A DNA stretch of 64,000 nt from Apostichopus japonicus (GCF_037975245.1 NC_092580.1:12739501-12803500); one strand, 5' to 3'. Counted from the first letter of the stretch, positions 42,542 through 57,194 are shown. The notes: generated by a model from the letters alone, not told the origin. Numbers and translations: made by a program.

Positions 42542-43659
42542 CAGTGGCGGAGCGTCCATACAGTCAGAGGAGGCGGGTGCCCCCCCCCCCCCCCCCGACG
42601 GACTCAAATGGACTGCTGGCGCCCTTTTCAACTTCTTACCACTTTTTACTTATTCGCTATTATTGACTTTTTTATTACGCCCTTAAATACCTATTGACAT
42701 TTGTCACATTTTGTTGGTGTAATTTTCTGACAAAATGGCGGTGATACCTATATATTTTTCGTTTATCTGCAAATTGGCAATGCAATGCCTTTGGCTAACA
42801 CACTAAATTCGTCACAGTTCCACCCCTCTCTCTCTCCTCCTTCGTGGCCCATCGTGGCTACTGCGAATATACATACCCTATGATTGTTTAGAGTTTGAGC
42901 TAGAAGAGGAGCAAGAATTAGCATGATGCGCATACCAAACCTTCCGACTGCTCACTCGAAGTAATAGCCACATCTACCGTATCCAACGAATTGCTAAACT
43001 GCTAAAAATAACCTACAAATTCCTCATTATTTCACACCGTCTGTCGTTGATGCAAGCAGAAAATGATTATGATATCTGATAATATTATATAATTACCCCT
43101 TCCCCCAAGCGCATGTATATTGCTATACTTGTGGTATCATCACGGTACCATATGAACGAAATGTATCAGGTAGAATCACCATATAGTGAGATCTTTACCG
43201 TGACACTGATGAGCTCTTAATATCAAGTGAGCCATTTTTATGATAAACAAGGAGACGGCCGGTGGTGTTGGTTGGTGTCTGTGAAAAGGGCATTGTGTCA
43301 GTCAGGGGCGTATGCCTCCCCCCCCCCCTGACGGACTCAAATGGACTGATGGCGCCCTTTTCAGCTTTTTACCACTTTTTACTTTTTCGCGATTATTGAC
43401 TTTTTTATTGCGCTCTCATCTACCTATTGACATTTGTCACATTTTGATGGTGTAATTTGCTGACACCTATTTATTCTTCGTTGATCTACAAATTAGCAAG
43501 GCCCGGAAAGGGTCATTTCCGGCGATCTAGGGAGTATCAAAAAAATATTTCTGTACGCTCCGCGACAACCTGCGGTGGCGCTCCGCTTAGATAGTGTCCG
43601 AAAGCGCCCCTATAGACCATTCTCGACCCCCCTGACCAATACCCCTAGCTCCGCCACTG
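42542..43659. mobile_element. hAT-like element cluster with perfect 12-bp outer ends
   Basis: The left end CAGTGGCGGAGC and right end GCTCCGCCACTG are exact inverted copies, but the flanking octamers (GTCGTAGC and CCTTAATT) differ, so this is not one clean insertion. Inside, a ~190-bp block (GACGGACTCAAATGGACTG ...) occurs twice in direct orientation, at about 42595-42770 and 43331-43490. The right part (about 43495-43600) carries the module shared with 18890-18985. Two elements of one family, partly deleted, is the simplest reading. Confidence 0.6.
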
Positions 43660-46600
43660 CCTTAATTGTGTCATGATTTCTCGAAATACAGCTTACTACT
43701 CCATAATGTGACTGAGAACAACTACATTTGAAACATCTTCGAATATTCAAATTTGCATCACTTATAATTTGCATTTGATATGCAAAACTCCCTCCAGGTT
43801 GGCTTTATTCAACAGAAAGTAAACCTGACGAATTTTCGCAATGACATAGAGCAGACGGTTTTGTATTCAATTTAGTTAGTTACCACCTTTCGACTTGACC
43901 AAACCAGTTTTCGGGAATAGGAAATTATTTAAGATCTGCTTACTACAAAACTGTTACTTACTACAAATGTTGCTGATCTTCGTTAATTTGACGACTTCCG
44001 TTACATCGTGACAGCTGCGTTTCGTCTTCTGGATATTGCAGAGGCTATAATGCAAACGTGAATTTGAAGTGTTGCCTTCCAAAACGTGATAAGTGCGTAA
44101 AAGAGTTCATGCTTGTTCTTCAGTCATATGCCTAACGCTAGGCTACCGAAGCTAGTGATACAAAGCCTAGCCTAGCCAACCTTAGTTACAACTTACAGTA
44201 GGCACCGTTTAACATTAGACCTAGGCCGTACCTAGGCCTACAGTGGCTATTTTAATTCCAAAAGGTCCTATGCCTAAGTTAGTCGATGTGTTAATGGCCA
44301 TTTTTGTAAATATCTCGGTAGGCTTACAGTATCCTGCACCCCATCCAAAACATCGAAATGGGATATGAATAGTATGGAGCACACGTTTTTTGTTATAACC
44401 AAATAGCCTATATTTAAGAAGGCCTGGGGGAAGATGAGGCCCAGCTAACCGAGTTAGGCTACCCTCTTAAAATAAAGTTGAAATAAATAAAACAAATTAA
44501 GAAATGAAGGCAGGAAATTTTTATATTTCATACGAACAATAATTAAAATAATGTATGACACTGGAAATGTTCGTTTGTGAACGTTTCGTAGGAAGAGATG
44601 AAAGTGATAAATATGGTGATTTTGTGCAAAAAATAATTAAAATACAAGTGAGAAGGTAAATGATTGCTTGTCCATGGAGCAGGCGTTGATTTAGAGAGGA
44701 AGGCAGATAATCAGTATTGTTACTAGGAATTTATAAATTGCATCCACCGGACACATTACATGTCTTAAAATGTTTCCATGTTTTCACAAAGACTTGCATC
44801 CTTGCAATCCTCCATGAAAACATACACTTTAAAGTACTCTACAGGAACACATAATACTAAGTTCTAATGACCTCTGACAACTCATTTGCTTGTGTGCAAC
44901 GGAAGCGTATTTTGATACGCTATAGTGTACACACAAAAAATCAAATGATTAAAGCTTTTACTAATATTCAACAACAAACTGATTGTAAAATTCCAACCAG
45001 GAAATTTTGCCATAGACTAGTTACCACATATGCTGGTCTAGACATCATACAATGCACACTAATGCTGTATACAACTCCCTTATATAGCGTCTGTGAAAAT
45101 GTTATAGGCTATGCCCTTTGCTGTGAGTAATGGAAATCAATGTAAAGTAAAACAAGTATCTAGACAGAAATTCCCAGCGTTAAAATACTGCACATTTCAC
45201 CAGGTTTAATTGAGCCCCTAAATTGACGTAGAAAATATAACTTATAGATCACGTACACAATATCAAGCCCCTAAATGCCTAGGACTTGCTCACAACTTTT
45301 ATTGACCCCTGTCATAATTAGTTACTACTAATAGTTACACAATGCAGCTTAATTCATAAGGTTCATTCAAAATTGAACGAACTTTCCCTTTTCCTCAACA
45401 ACTATCTAGGCAAGCCAGCCAGTTCAGATACCGTTCCCATTTACAGTATGTAAATAACTGTTTATGCAATGTCAATTAATAAACTCAAGTTTCAATGCAT
45501 TTAATGGTGTATATAGTAGCTTATACTGAACGTTGCACAACAAATTATATTTGAAGCATGTGGTCAAAGGGACTGCAAAAATATAAACAAGTTTGCAACA
45601 AAGAAATTACCCTGGTATGAATGCACATTGTACTTTAGCAATTCTCAAAGCTGAGAAAACAAACATAACTGTGAGCAGAAAAATCTTTTTCAGTATCAGA
45701 GATGTTAGCTTCCCATAAAATTCATAATTTTCTCACCTCACAACATTATGTGATCAAAAAAATGATTCAAATATTACATTACATGATAGTCTCAGAGACA
45801 GTTCAAATGCAACTTCGGACCATAAACTCTCATCAAAACTGGTGACAAAACGGCCTTATGATATTGGAGTACACACATACAGTATGATATCCTATATGTC
45901 TCAAATTTTTGCGATCTCCACACTGTAGGGGACAGTTAAGTTACAAGTAGTTGCAGTTAATCAACATACTTTGTGTCCATTGAGCACTGCAGATGCAAGA
46001 AATGTTTGCAGACAGTCAAATCACGGGAAATCTAGGAAAGCATCGCTGAATACTTTTGGCAACATTTCTCTGTAATAGATATGTTGTTAGCTCTCTATTG
46101 GAGCATCACAAACTTGCGGTTGGTGGTTATGATTTTATTTACAGTTTTTCAAACAATCGTTTGTAGGATTGGGAGAAACTTTGGTTCTTTTGCGAAGAAG
46201 TTGTGTTGTTTTGAAAAGAAAGCAACATGTTCATTCAATAATGTCTTTTGTTATGGTTTGCGTAGGCCTGTATAGTTGTGAAAACTTGTGAGTGTGTGTG
46301 TACTTGGGTTTGTTTCTCTCTCTCAACAAGTTGCGTCCGTCGGATACAAATAGTTTGAAGATTTTGCATCCCAAACACAGAATCCTGCGTTCTTAACAAT
46401 ATTGATGACGTATTTATTTCTACGGGCGAATAAATAAAATACATACATCAAATATTGTTGTACCTTTTCCCTCTAAATGTTGTTGAAACTCCGTTTAGGT
46501 AATATATAATCGGTTGGAGTTTTTTCAGTTTGATCGGACTCCCTGTTCCACTTTTTGGATGAAGTGTAGGAGACAGTAAGTTAACCAAAATCTCAACATT

Positions 46601-46907
46601 CAGCAGAAAATGGACATATCAGGTCGCAAAACAGCAAAAGGTGACATTTTGATTCAAATTTTTGACCGGAGGAAAGAGGATGCAAACTGGAATGTCCAAC
46701 CTCCACACTGCCAAAACAACTCACAAAATTCCATTTTTGTATGATTTGATGTATTTGCAGTCCCAGTTCAACCACCAGTGGTCAATTTCGTCTCATAACA
46801 GTATAGGCCTTGGCTAATTAAACATGAATTAGCTTAAGATTTGATTGTCCAGATATGGTTGTCTATGCAAACGGTATCATTCACCCATTTTATGTTTTTT
46901 TTTACAG
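43660..46907. other. Upstream region of the TSPYL-like gene
   Basis: No supported coding exon. The acceptor TTTTTTTTACAG at 46907 shows that the TSPYL-like transcript has an upstream 5-prime UTR exon somewhere here. The stretch near 44140-44250 is dense in AGGCCTA/TAGCCTAG words. Confidence 0.5.
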
Positions 46908-46911
46908 TATC

Positions 46912-49739
46912 ATGGATTCTGAGACTGACCCTCCTCCAGCTAAAAAACCTTGTACAGATGCTACCGCGGTAGCTGCAACCGCTGAACCAGATGCTAACAC
47001 TTTAACCGAAACTGCCAAACCGGATGCTAAAGATGGTCCAGCCAAAGAAATCCCAGCAAGCGGTTCTGTGAGTGAGGAACAAGGCGGTACAAATGATAGC
47101 ACTCACGCCGCCAGCAAGGCGGAGCCTCCGTCGGTCACACCAGACATCGGTAGTCCTCCAACCGAAAACAAGGCAAACACCAATGAACTTGAAACAAAGA
47201 CACTAACAGACAGAAAGAACCCCCAGTCTGCGGGGGCCGCTAAGTTGAACGGTTACGAAGCCAGCGAAAGAGCTTTTGCAGCCGTAGATCATGTAGACTT
47301 GAGTAGAGTGATCGAAGGCATCCAAGAGTGTGACTTTGAAATCGAGGAAATGACCATTTCGGCCAACCAGAAGGTGATGGAGATTGAAAAATCGTTGAGA
47401 GAATCGAAGAAACCCGTTTATTACAAGAGGTCCGAGTTGATCCAACACATTCCAGAGTTTTGGCTGACCACTGTATCCTTTGACAAAGCATCAGAACAGT
47501 CTCTTGAAATTTTTCCTCTGTAATCATTCCCTTAAGCCAACGTGTAGATTCTTGGAAAAAAATGTTGGAAAAATGTTCGGTAGTTTTGCTTGGATTTAAA
47601 CGTGTGCATTCCAGTGCAAGGCTTTCACCTCCAGCAGTTTACTGCCACCATCCAACATACATACATTTATACACACAAATAAACTCTGCTTGCTGTACCA
47701 TAACCCCCAACTACCCTTCCCTTCCCCCACCCCCATCTCCTGCCCTTTTTAGAACACATTGAACACAGGAATGTTATATAAAGCACACATTCTATGGTGT
47801 TACATCACCAAACAACGTTGGAATGTATATATATATATATATTATCGACTGATTTTATATTTTCGGCAATTATTTATTTGCCTAACAGTTTTGCATTGTT
47901 ACATCCCTTAACCTATGGTTTTTTTCACCTCAGCTTATTAACCACCATCATATCAGTCACTTCATCAATGAAGCCGATGAAGACTGCCTTCAGTACCTTA
48001 AAAAACTCCATGTCGAAGAATTTGATGACTCTGTATCTGGCTTCAAGATTTCTTTTCTTTTTGAGCCAAATCCATATTTTGAAAATGAGGTTATTTGTAA
48101 GGAAATTTCATTTGGACAATCAGGTAAGACAAGATAAGATATTGAAGCAGCTGTACTCAAAGAGCTGCTGGTTGACTTGACTTTGAGTAAATTAACCTAG
48201 TCCGGTCATTGGACATGACCAAATTTCTGTTCGGACAACCAAATAAGCTTTGGTGGTCACCCCTTCGGAAGGGTAGTTGTTTGTATCAAATTCAAACTTT
48301 GTTGCAACTAAGTTACCCCCAATTTGGTCAAATGATGAATTGGTATCTAAACCCCTGCCACTTTTGGAGAACTTTGCTGTCACAGACAAGAAATAGTTGT
48401 GTAGGCTTATGATCTAACCAAAAGGGAGTTTTGATGGCCCAAAAGTGGTGTATTAGTCACCAGATTTGCACATCCTTCCTACAGTGTACATATTTGTTCA
48501 ATCTTTGTTATTTTGCAACATTTTTTGGTCAACCACAATTAACTGTTCGGACAACCAGTGGGGGAAAAAAACGCTTAAACATGTAGGTCATTATCTTAAC
48601 CAGTTAAATTTCATTGCAAAAGATTTAGTCAAGTAAAATATATATTGTTTTAATTCATCCATTTATCTGGTTAAAGCTTCTTACAATGTTGTTCTTAGAA
48701 GCAAATTGATATATGGAGGTGCGTTGGACAGGTTGTCTTAACAATCCTACCTTTCTTACTTTTTCCCCCTGCATTATTAGTCCCCATCCTTGTTATAGTA
48801 CAGTTTCATCAAAATATCTCCCTTTCCCTTGGTTTTGGGTTTTGTATGAGTTTAAAAATGCAGTGCAGTTAAAGAGTATATATCAACTATGTGATTATGA
48901 TAGTCAACAGTTAAGGGGGGAAAAGTATGTTGCTTGTGTCATCTCAGGTGTCAACTGATCATCAACACATCAAAACGATGTGTTCTCAATAATATGTACT
49001 CTTTCTTTGTTGTAATAATTACCCGTCCGTTTATCAATCCAAACATAATTCATTGATAATGACGCATACTCGTCTGCTTCAGTCCTACTTTTATTTCCAC
49101 ATTTTTGTCCGATTCCTTCTGCCTCTCGTTTCCCATTTCTCTTGTTCTATTTTTGTACATTTACATTGCGACATTCGTCAAACTCTGTCACAAGGGTTTG
49201 TTTGTACTTCAATCTAGAGCCGTGAACTACCCCTGTAATATCCTCATTACGTTCCTCATAGGTGTTCTGAGGAGCAAAGCTACACCGATACGATGGAGAC
49301 CCGGCCACGATCTCACACGGGTCACCGAGGCATCAGCTAGTTCCAGCAAGAGTCAACCTCAGAGTTTCTTCCACTGGTTTCTACAAAATGCAAATCCAGT
49401 CCAGGACAAGATCGCCGTGGTAAGTTGAAATAGAAAGCGATTGCCTGAGATGGGGAAGGAAGGGGTGGGGGGAAGTTGGTAATAATATTTTAAAATATTT
49501 GACATTCAATTGTGTTTATCAGTAGATGATTGTCAGTCACTGTGTAACTATCTATAAAGGTCTCACATGTTAGTCATCCTCTATTAAATGAAGTATATAA
49601 TACGTGTACCAGGAATTTTAGTATCGACTTTATTTTTCTTTGTTGTGGGGGGGAGGGGGGTTGTAGTTTTCTTCCTTCTGTCACCATTCGATGATGTTGA
49701 GCTCTTTTTTGATGGAATGGACTAATTGATAATACTACT

Positions 49740-49777
<38 letters not shown>

Positions 49778-52374
49778 TGTTGAAAAAGAGCTTGTTTTTG
49801 AGAATATTAAAAACTTATACTGTTGTGCAATGTTCAAAAAAACAATCGCATTGTACCAGATCCCAAAAGTATCCACATGAAATATTTTGCACGATGCAGA
49901 AACAAAATGAAACATTTCTATGGGGATTCAATAGGTATTTTTATTGTTGTTTCTTTTTATACCTATAGTTTATAAGGGATGACATCTGGCCCAACCCTCT
50001 AAAGTACTTCCAGGTTCACACTGAAGATTCCACAATTGATGTATCAAGGTACTGTAATATCATCCAAGATCTTTGGAATCGTCAACGTTGTGTTGAAATA
50101 TTCAGAAAATCAAATGTTTAATGTGCGCAGTGGTTAGTGATTGACTCACGAGGAGCTGTGTAAGGATTGGCAGTGTAAAGTGATGTTTTGGTGGCAGGCA
50201 GCGTACCATAACTCATGGATATATTGTATATATATTTACGAGACAAACCTCCCTCACAACAGAAAGCGGCAAATGTTTTCTACAAAAATTGGTTCCTTTA
50301 TAACATTTGGCCTTCAGATGTGATACATTTCAAAAGATTGTTCAGTCCTCAATGTTCTCTTCATGTAGAATTTCATCAATAGAGAACCATTCTTTAAATT
50401 TTTTTTAAGATTATTTTTTTCCTCATTGGAAAAAAATAATCGATACCTTAGAAAGGAAAACAAACACGTATTTGGCTCAATTGCCATAATGGCATCACTA
50501 ACTCTGCGCTATTGCCACACAAATTTATAACTTAATATCATTAAGGATACAATTAGATATTGGTCTTTGATTCAAAGGTGCATAAAATTTGCAATTTTTC
50601 ACTGATCTTGTATCCACTTTGTCCTTGAAGTATGTCATTTGCCTCAGTGATTATGGTGACTTTATCATGTCGCTAGTGTCATTTGCCTCAGTGAGAATGG
50701 TGTTACCCTAGATTTTGGTCAAGTCTACCTCCAGGGTGAGATGGCCTCATATACTCAATATGTTTTTTTCTTCTACGTATCATTCCTTCTTCAGGTGGTG
50801 TCAGATGGAATGTTCTTGATCTCATAAACTCTTTTGTTTTTAATTTTCCTTCAGCGATGGCATCATGGTGGACAGCTCAGGGGAGGAGGACGAAGATGAA
50901 TCAATTCTCGTTTTAGAGGAAGAAAAAGACGAAGACTTTGACATGGACGAAGATGAAGATCTCGAGTTACTCGAAAACGAAGGTAAACCATCGAAAATAT
51001 GTAAAAGTTGAGCCAGAGGCTCGCTTAACTATGTTATGAATATTTAGTATAAGTATTTTTTAGTATTTTGCTATGTCATGTTCCAGTACTCTTATTTGAA
51101 TCACCATTCGAGAAAAATAGTATTTTGCAAATTAAGCAATTTTTTTTTTGTTCATGTGAAAATTATGTTTCCATGACATCTTTCCAATACAGAGTAACGT
51201 TGAAAGTGTTCCAAACTTCATTTAAAATATTGACACAAGTTTCTTTTTCAACTCAGTTCATTGTTTGCTGTTTTCAGACGTTTTTATTTGACGTTATTTG
51301 ACGTGTTATTAATTCAACGCAGTAGAGATAGGAGACGAGGTAGTAAGAATGGACTCAATCTTACCCTACACACCAGTAAGCTATCATGTAGTGAAATGAA
51401 CTATGAGTGTAGCGTGCTGTCTCAGTTTGATCAATAGCAGTCTTTTTATTGAATCAACCTTTTGGTTGGATGTGGTAAAGGCTACTGGGGACCTCTTTAA
51501 CCAATTCGAAACAAATTACTTTTAAGCTCCAACACACCAAATAAATACTCGCATGAGAATACGTACTGATTCTGCTGACATTATCCTGCACTTGCAGCAC
51601 ACATTCCTGCGTTTCTCTGGAACAGTGTCGAATGCTAACCATCATCTTTACTTAATCCAGTTTCTTCAGTGGATGTTTCTGTCCTTCTTCTTCTTTTTTG
51701 TTTCATCATATCACGAGTGATTTACAGCAGTTATCTAACACGGACGAGAAAATTCGAGTTTTGAAATTGATCTTTTTTTATATTTCGTAGGCGAACTGCT
51801 GGACGAAGACTTTGAAGACGAGAGTGAAGAGGACCTTCTACTGGACGAGGACGACGACGAGTTTGACGACGAAGACGACGATGACGGCATAGAGTTGATC
51901 GAGTCGCGCGGTTTCCCCAAGCAGAGAACGGTCCCAAAGAAGGCAGCCCCACCGGTAACCACTCAGGGGAGACCGCCGACCGACAAAAACCTAGTACCAC
52001 CGTCGAACGAAGCCAGCAAGCGAGGGGACGGAGGTGCCGAAGTCACAGACCTGTCATCTCATCCGAGGACGACAGACGGAGTGCAAGACCACAGGAGAGA
52101 GTCTCCGGCTGTGAGGAGCGGAGAAGAAAAAACTGTCATTTGGACCTCCACCAAATCGGGGACGGAGGAAGCTAACTCGACGTCTCAGAAAGATTCGGCC
52201 AAGGAGCAGTCCACAGCTGCCTCTCAGAAGACAGGATCACCCGCGGATAGAGGGGAGGACGCTGCTCCCTCTGAAAAAATGCAGCCGACGGGGATTGCCA
52301 CGGAAACCAAACCAGACGAGAAAGTTCCTCCCCCTACTCCTCCTCCTCCCACAAGCACCGGCGGTGGTAGTTAG
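46912..52374 (+). CDS. SET/NAP-family protein, TSPYL-like
   Basis: Exons 46912-47472, 47934-48123, 49262-49419, 49969-50048, 50855-50982 and 51791-52374. Phases agree at all five joins and 1701 nt gives 566 residues. The first donor (GTATCC) is non-ideal. Residues ~1-125 are a disordered Pro/Ala/Thr/Lys tail. Residues ~130-330 form a NAP/SET histone-chaperone domain: an acidic dimerisation helix around IEGIQECDFEIEEM, then IPEFWLTT, EFDDSVSGFKISF, NPYFENEVICKEISF, PIRWRPGHDLT, FFHWF and RDDIWPNPLKYF. The RWRPGH form is closer to TSPYL proteins than to SET. Residues ~338-405 are strongly acidic, the histone-binding feature of the family. A Lys/Ser/Pro-rich tail ending PPPTPPPPTSTGGGS follows. 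The expected role is nuclear histone binding and chromatin assembly, with possible phosphatase-inhibitor activity as in SET. Candidate poly(A) signals lie near 52654 and at 54506-54511. Confidence 0.88.
49741..49775. repeat. (TA)n microsatellite
   Basis: A short TA run inside intron 3 of the TSPYL-like gene. Confidence 0.9.
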
Positions 52375-55300
52375 CAAGAGAGGTTCGTTCAGTCCACGGG
52401 AAGGAGACAAGAGTCTCTTGCGTAGAAACATGACGTGTGCTAGGTTTTACTTAAAAAGGGATTTCTTAGCTAGATGTAATCTTGAGGATTCCTGTTCTTG
52501 ATATTACTTTGACACCACGGTGGTAGCATTACACTAGCAAGAAGGCAAATCAGTCTACGACCCGAGGCCTCCCCAACCCCCCACCCTTCCCCTCTCCTGG
52601 ATGTCCCCTCTCGGACAGATAGGAAGTGATGATGACGTAACAGATGAGAGATGAGGTAATAAAGATTGTGACTGTACTGGTAATAGCAGGAGAGAGTTTT
52701 CTTTTGTGAATGGTACTAGGAAAACATGTAAGGTTCTGCCCTGATTTGTACTTGGTAGGGTGAATACGTACAAAAATGCTCTGGGGTTTGGATGAAAATT
52801 TGTTAATGTACTTTTCACCTTTAACCGAACAAAAGATGGGGGAATCCTGTTCATTTCATAGATTTGCATGCTTTAGGATAAGAGTGCTTATTACCAATTG
52901 GTGCAATATTTGTTAGTTTATTTCTCATTTACTGGTGGTAATGAACCTGTTTAGGCACAGGTCGACTCGGCTTGCCTCTGAAGGTCATTATTTCTCTGCC
53001 TTGGGAGGGCAGTCAAAATTTGCCTCGTCTGTTTGGAAAGTCCATGAGTTGCATCATACCTGAACAGATATCTAGGGGTGTATGTTTGTGTTTGACGACT
53101 AGTTCACGGCAGTTTTAGTGTTAACAAGGAATATCCACACGTTCAAGACTGAGACCCTTTCGAAGCACATTTCCACTGATAGATAGCTCATTATAAATTC
53201 CAACAATTTGTCCATACGGATCAGAAGACCACACATTGTGGTTTCATTAATCTCATCTGCATGCGTGCCGAATGTCACACATGGACTTGAGACATTGTCG
53301 TTTAACCAAGAGGGTTTTACTGTGATGTTGGTACTGGTCTTCACAGTGAGCCATCACCTAGTACTTGAGAAGAGTAATTTGTAAACAATTGTAACTGAGT
53401 CAGTAGTGATAATGTAGATGGAGCATGGATTAATGGTAACAGCTGTCTTTGTTTCTGGTCGCGCTGAGAGCTCGATAGATCTCGGCATCAGCAACCAACC
53501 TGCAGACCTGATAATAGACCTTTTTGTAGACCTAATGATAGACTTTAATTATAGACCTAATTTATAGTCTCAGTATGCTTCAGATTGCACCATTTGGCAT
53601 CTAATTTTTATCACTTTTTTACTGGAGGAGATCCCCATTCACCCCCACCCCCCCCCCCCCACACATGTCAAGTCAGATTTGAACAACCCCTGGGCCACTT
53701 CACCTCCTTTATCAAAATTATAATCTTCATCTGTCCTTACCATAAAAGTTCCTTCTACCTACCTAAAATGGTCAGAGGGGTGGATTTTAGAATCTGACCC
53801 CCGTGAACATCACTGTTAAAACAGACTGTAGTTCGGGCTATGCAACAACCAGAACATGATCTCTTTGGGTCTCTGACAACACAAGTTGCTATCCTTTACA
53901 GATACAGAGACATACAATGCAAGTGAATAGTCAATTTCTCTCAAACCATGTGAAAAGTTTTTGTATCTACGGTGTGTGTGGTAGATTAGTAAAGGTACGT
54001 CATGTCGTATGTACTGTAACAGGTTACAGAACACTATGTGACTACAACTCGTTACAGAATATTCTCTAATACTTGCTAAGTACTGCGTCAAGGTACGGAA
54101 CGCTGTTTATATACAACCAGTTACATATGAAGTATTACGGTCAGTTACTCGGTGACAAGTATTGACTCGAGACGTGGTATCAAATCTGTATGCTATTGTA
54201 ACTGTTTTGTAACTCGTTACTGTATCGAGTTGCCTAGACACTCTATATCAACAACTGATTGTCAACATAGAGAAGAAACATATTAAACTGTTTTCAGAGA
54301 TCATCGAACCAGTTTACTTGATTGAATACAGTTAGGAAGTGAACTATAGTCATGTAATTTTAGTATTATCCAAGCATAACCATCTGTATTAGACCAACTT
54401 GATTTCTGTGAATTATCCTCTGTACATAGTTTAAAGGGTAAAACAGTCGGTTAGTTTTTGCAGTAGTCTATATTTAGTACCGGTAGATTTTGATGGCCGT
54501 TAATCAATAAAATGTACGGTTTAATGTTTGATAACGATTGGTAATCTGATGATGGGATGGGGGACTTGAGGGAAGGGGGTGGGGGAGGAGGGTGGGTCTA
54601 GAGGAGGGTGAGAGGGATATTATAACAGATTTCCAAATATTTAACTTGTCTTTCACTTCCACCCTACCCCTGTTTATTCTGGCTGTAATGGTATCCATGT
54701 TCCAGGCCTTTAGCCAGGAATTGAGTTGGAGGGGCACCAACAATTTTGGGACAATTTAATCCTTTTTTAACGTGGGAATATGTTTGCTGCGTGGCTCTGG
54801 CATAGATGGGGGAAAGGGTGGGGGTACATTAGTCTGCATGGGGGGGGGGCATGAAAATTGGTAGACTTTTCACAAGGGACCTATTCTCCACATTTATTTT
54901 ATAACCTTTTTGTTTCTTGTGCTTAAAAAGAGTTTGTAGTGTTTCCATGTTACAATCAAACAGGTTGAAGAAGAAACTGTTTACAAATTATCTTTTGATG
55001 AGATGAGTCATTAGCTATAGCGACCGGTTGCCAATTTGTTACAGCTTTTGGTGGTAGATGCATACATAGGAAATTACTTGAAAGTCCAAACATGTTCATT
55101 TTTGTACCGTAAACATTCTAGGGTAAAACAGAGTCTCTGAATGGGTTTTCAGACCTCAATTTAATAGCTGAAATTATTACAAATAAATAAGTACAGCTCT
55201 GTGCTGCTGCTAATGAAAGGTCTATGGCGGTTTTTCGATATGTACATGTAACAGCAAGATATCCAAATTGTATCGAAATCACAACCATTTTATTAAACAT

Positions 55301-57194
55301 GATTTTATTTTATTCAAGTCAGACTTCTCCCTCGTACTTAACAATAAATAGTTTGTGAGTACTCCCAAAATGTTTCAACTTGTTTTCCTATGTGTAAATG
55401 TCATGGACTAAGGGAGTTTGACTAAGTTGGAAAGTTTGCAGGATGGGTTTTAATTCTTTTGGTAATCATTTTTACCCTGTGTAATGTCGAAAAAGCCTTG
55501 GGGAAGGGTTGGGGGAGGAGAAGGCATGGGAGGGGGGGATAATGAAGAGGAGGTGATGTGAGGTAAACCATCTCTACTGAATGTGATGTGGTCAGTCGCA
55601 CCTAGTTCAGCAGGTTTATCTCATGCTTTTTTTTTTACATCTGTTGTTAGAGGGTTGATGGGAGGTGGGGGGAGGGAAAGGTAGGGGTGCTGGTAGGTGG
55701 AAGGGTGCTGGAGTGTAGGTAGAGGGGTGCTGGAGTGGCTATAAGGTAACAGTGGATGGCTATTAAGTAATCAAACTTTACAACTGAGGTTAAAGCACAA
55801 CAAAGTTTATGAGAATGCAAGCGAACCCTCCCCCTCCCCAAGAAATCAGTAAGTTTGAAATTTGGGGAAAATCTCTCCTTGTATTTGGTTTTATATCATA
55901 TGTCATAGTTTCCCATTGGCATTGTTATGACACTGAAAATGATGGTTACTTATGCATGGGTTCTGTCCTAGTATATATTAATACTGAAACACTCATGTTT
56001 TGAGGTCATAATGACTGAACGGATTCATGCTTCAGGTTATAAAGTATCAGAAACAATTATTTTGTTCTTTTAGGATGGTTCTCCCTTTACACCTCTTGTG
56101 AGACCCTAGGGTTTATTCTCTACAGTACATTTAAGGGAACCTTTGGTTTATTGTTTCAAGTTAGTTGTCTTGCGTTATTTTATACGTTTCTCTTGTTTTA
56201 GAAGACCCGCTATAACTTCTACAGGGTTTTGCACTGGAAATCAGCAGTTTTGGTTCGTTTTTTCGCCCCTTATCTGTTACAGTGTAAAGTATTCATGTAC
56301 AGTCCTTTTTGTTAGTTTTTATTAGTTACCATTTTTTTTTTAAATGAAAAGGGGACCATTTGGTTCTGATCGTCCATGTGAAGGATCGAGATAGAAGTCA
56401 CCGTCTTCACTTGAACTCATACTGTTCCATTTCCCTCCATTTGAAAGTGTCAGCATCCTCGTCATGGGTGTTAGTGGGACATGCGGGAGGTGGGATTGGA
56501 GTGGGGGAGGGCGAGGGGATGGAGAGATAGGTTAACAATTCGATAGTCACAGTCAGCTCTGGAAGTACTCTCAATAGTAGAGTGTTAATAAAGAACATTT
56601 GAAAAAAAAATTGGAAATTGTCATTTGTCTGTTCTTCTGTAACGGTTTTAGCTTGTTTAGGTTCTGGAGAACCTTGGTAGTTTAAACATAGAGTATAAAC
56701 CTCTTCAGGTGACAAAAATGTTGAAGGTATTCAAATTTCTTTCTTATCAGAGTGTGGCATGATTTACTTCGTTTCACGGTTGTGTCATAGCCAGTGATTT
56801 TTAACTCGAGTGAGTCATTCACTGGAGGCGGGGGGGGGGGGGGGGGGGGGGCTTGGGGAGCGTTATCCACTGTACTGTCACTTTGGGGAAATGGATGTTA
56901 ACGTCACATCACATAATGTCACAACTGGTTTGAAATCCAGAAACTCAGTGATTCATTTGTCCTCACAACACTGAATGTTATTAAATAGTTGGGTCTTATG
57001 TATTACTATGACCACCCACAACTATTCACCTTTCTCCTACTCCTCCACCATATGTAAGAAAATACATATATACATGGGACCTTCAAACAATCGGCTTATT
57101 TGAAGTCTCGAGAAAAACAAGTGTTTTTGGTTTCGATGATTATCGTAACCTATGCATTCATGATGGCGTATGTGTGTGAGTGCGTTTGGGACGC
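52375..57194. other. TSPYL-like 3-prime UTR and intergenic DNA
   Basis: The proximal part is probably 3-prime UTR, with AATAAA near 52654 and at 54506-54511. Beyond this there is no coding exon. G- or C-runs occur near 53650, 54841, 55665 and 56829-56850. Around 54010-54235 the word GTAACNNGTTAC and relatives recur (possible weak inverted repeats), but no element boundary is clear. Confidence 0.5.

Noticed and set aside
46855-46911. An upstream start extending the TSPYL-like exon 1 frame
   Set aside because: The sequence before 46908 ends in a strong polypyrimidine tract and CAG, so it is intron. The ATG at 46912 directly after it is the likely start.
47794-48180. 128-residue frame overlapping TSPYL-like exon 2
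   Set aside because: It is in a different frame from the conserved NAP-domain exon 47934-48123 and starts in intron.
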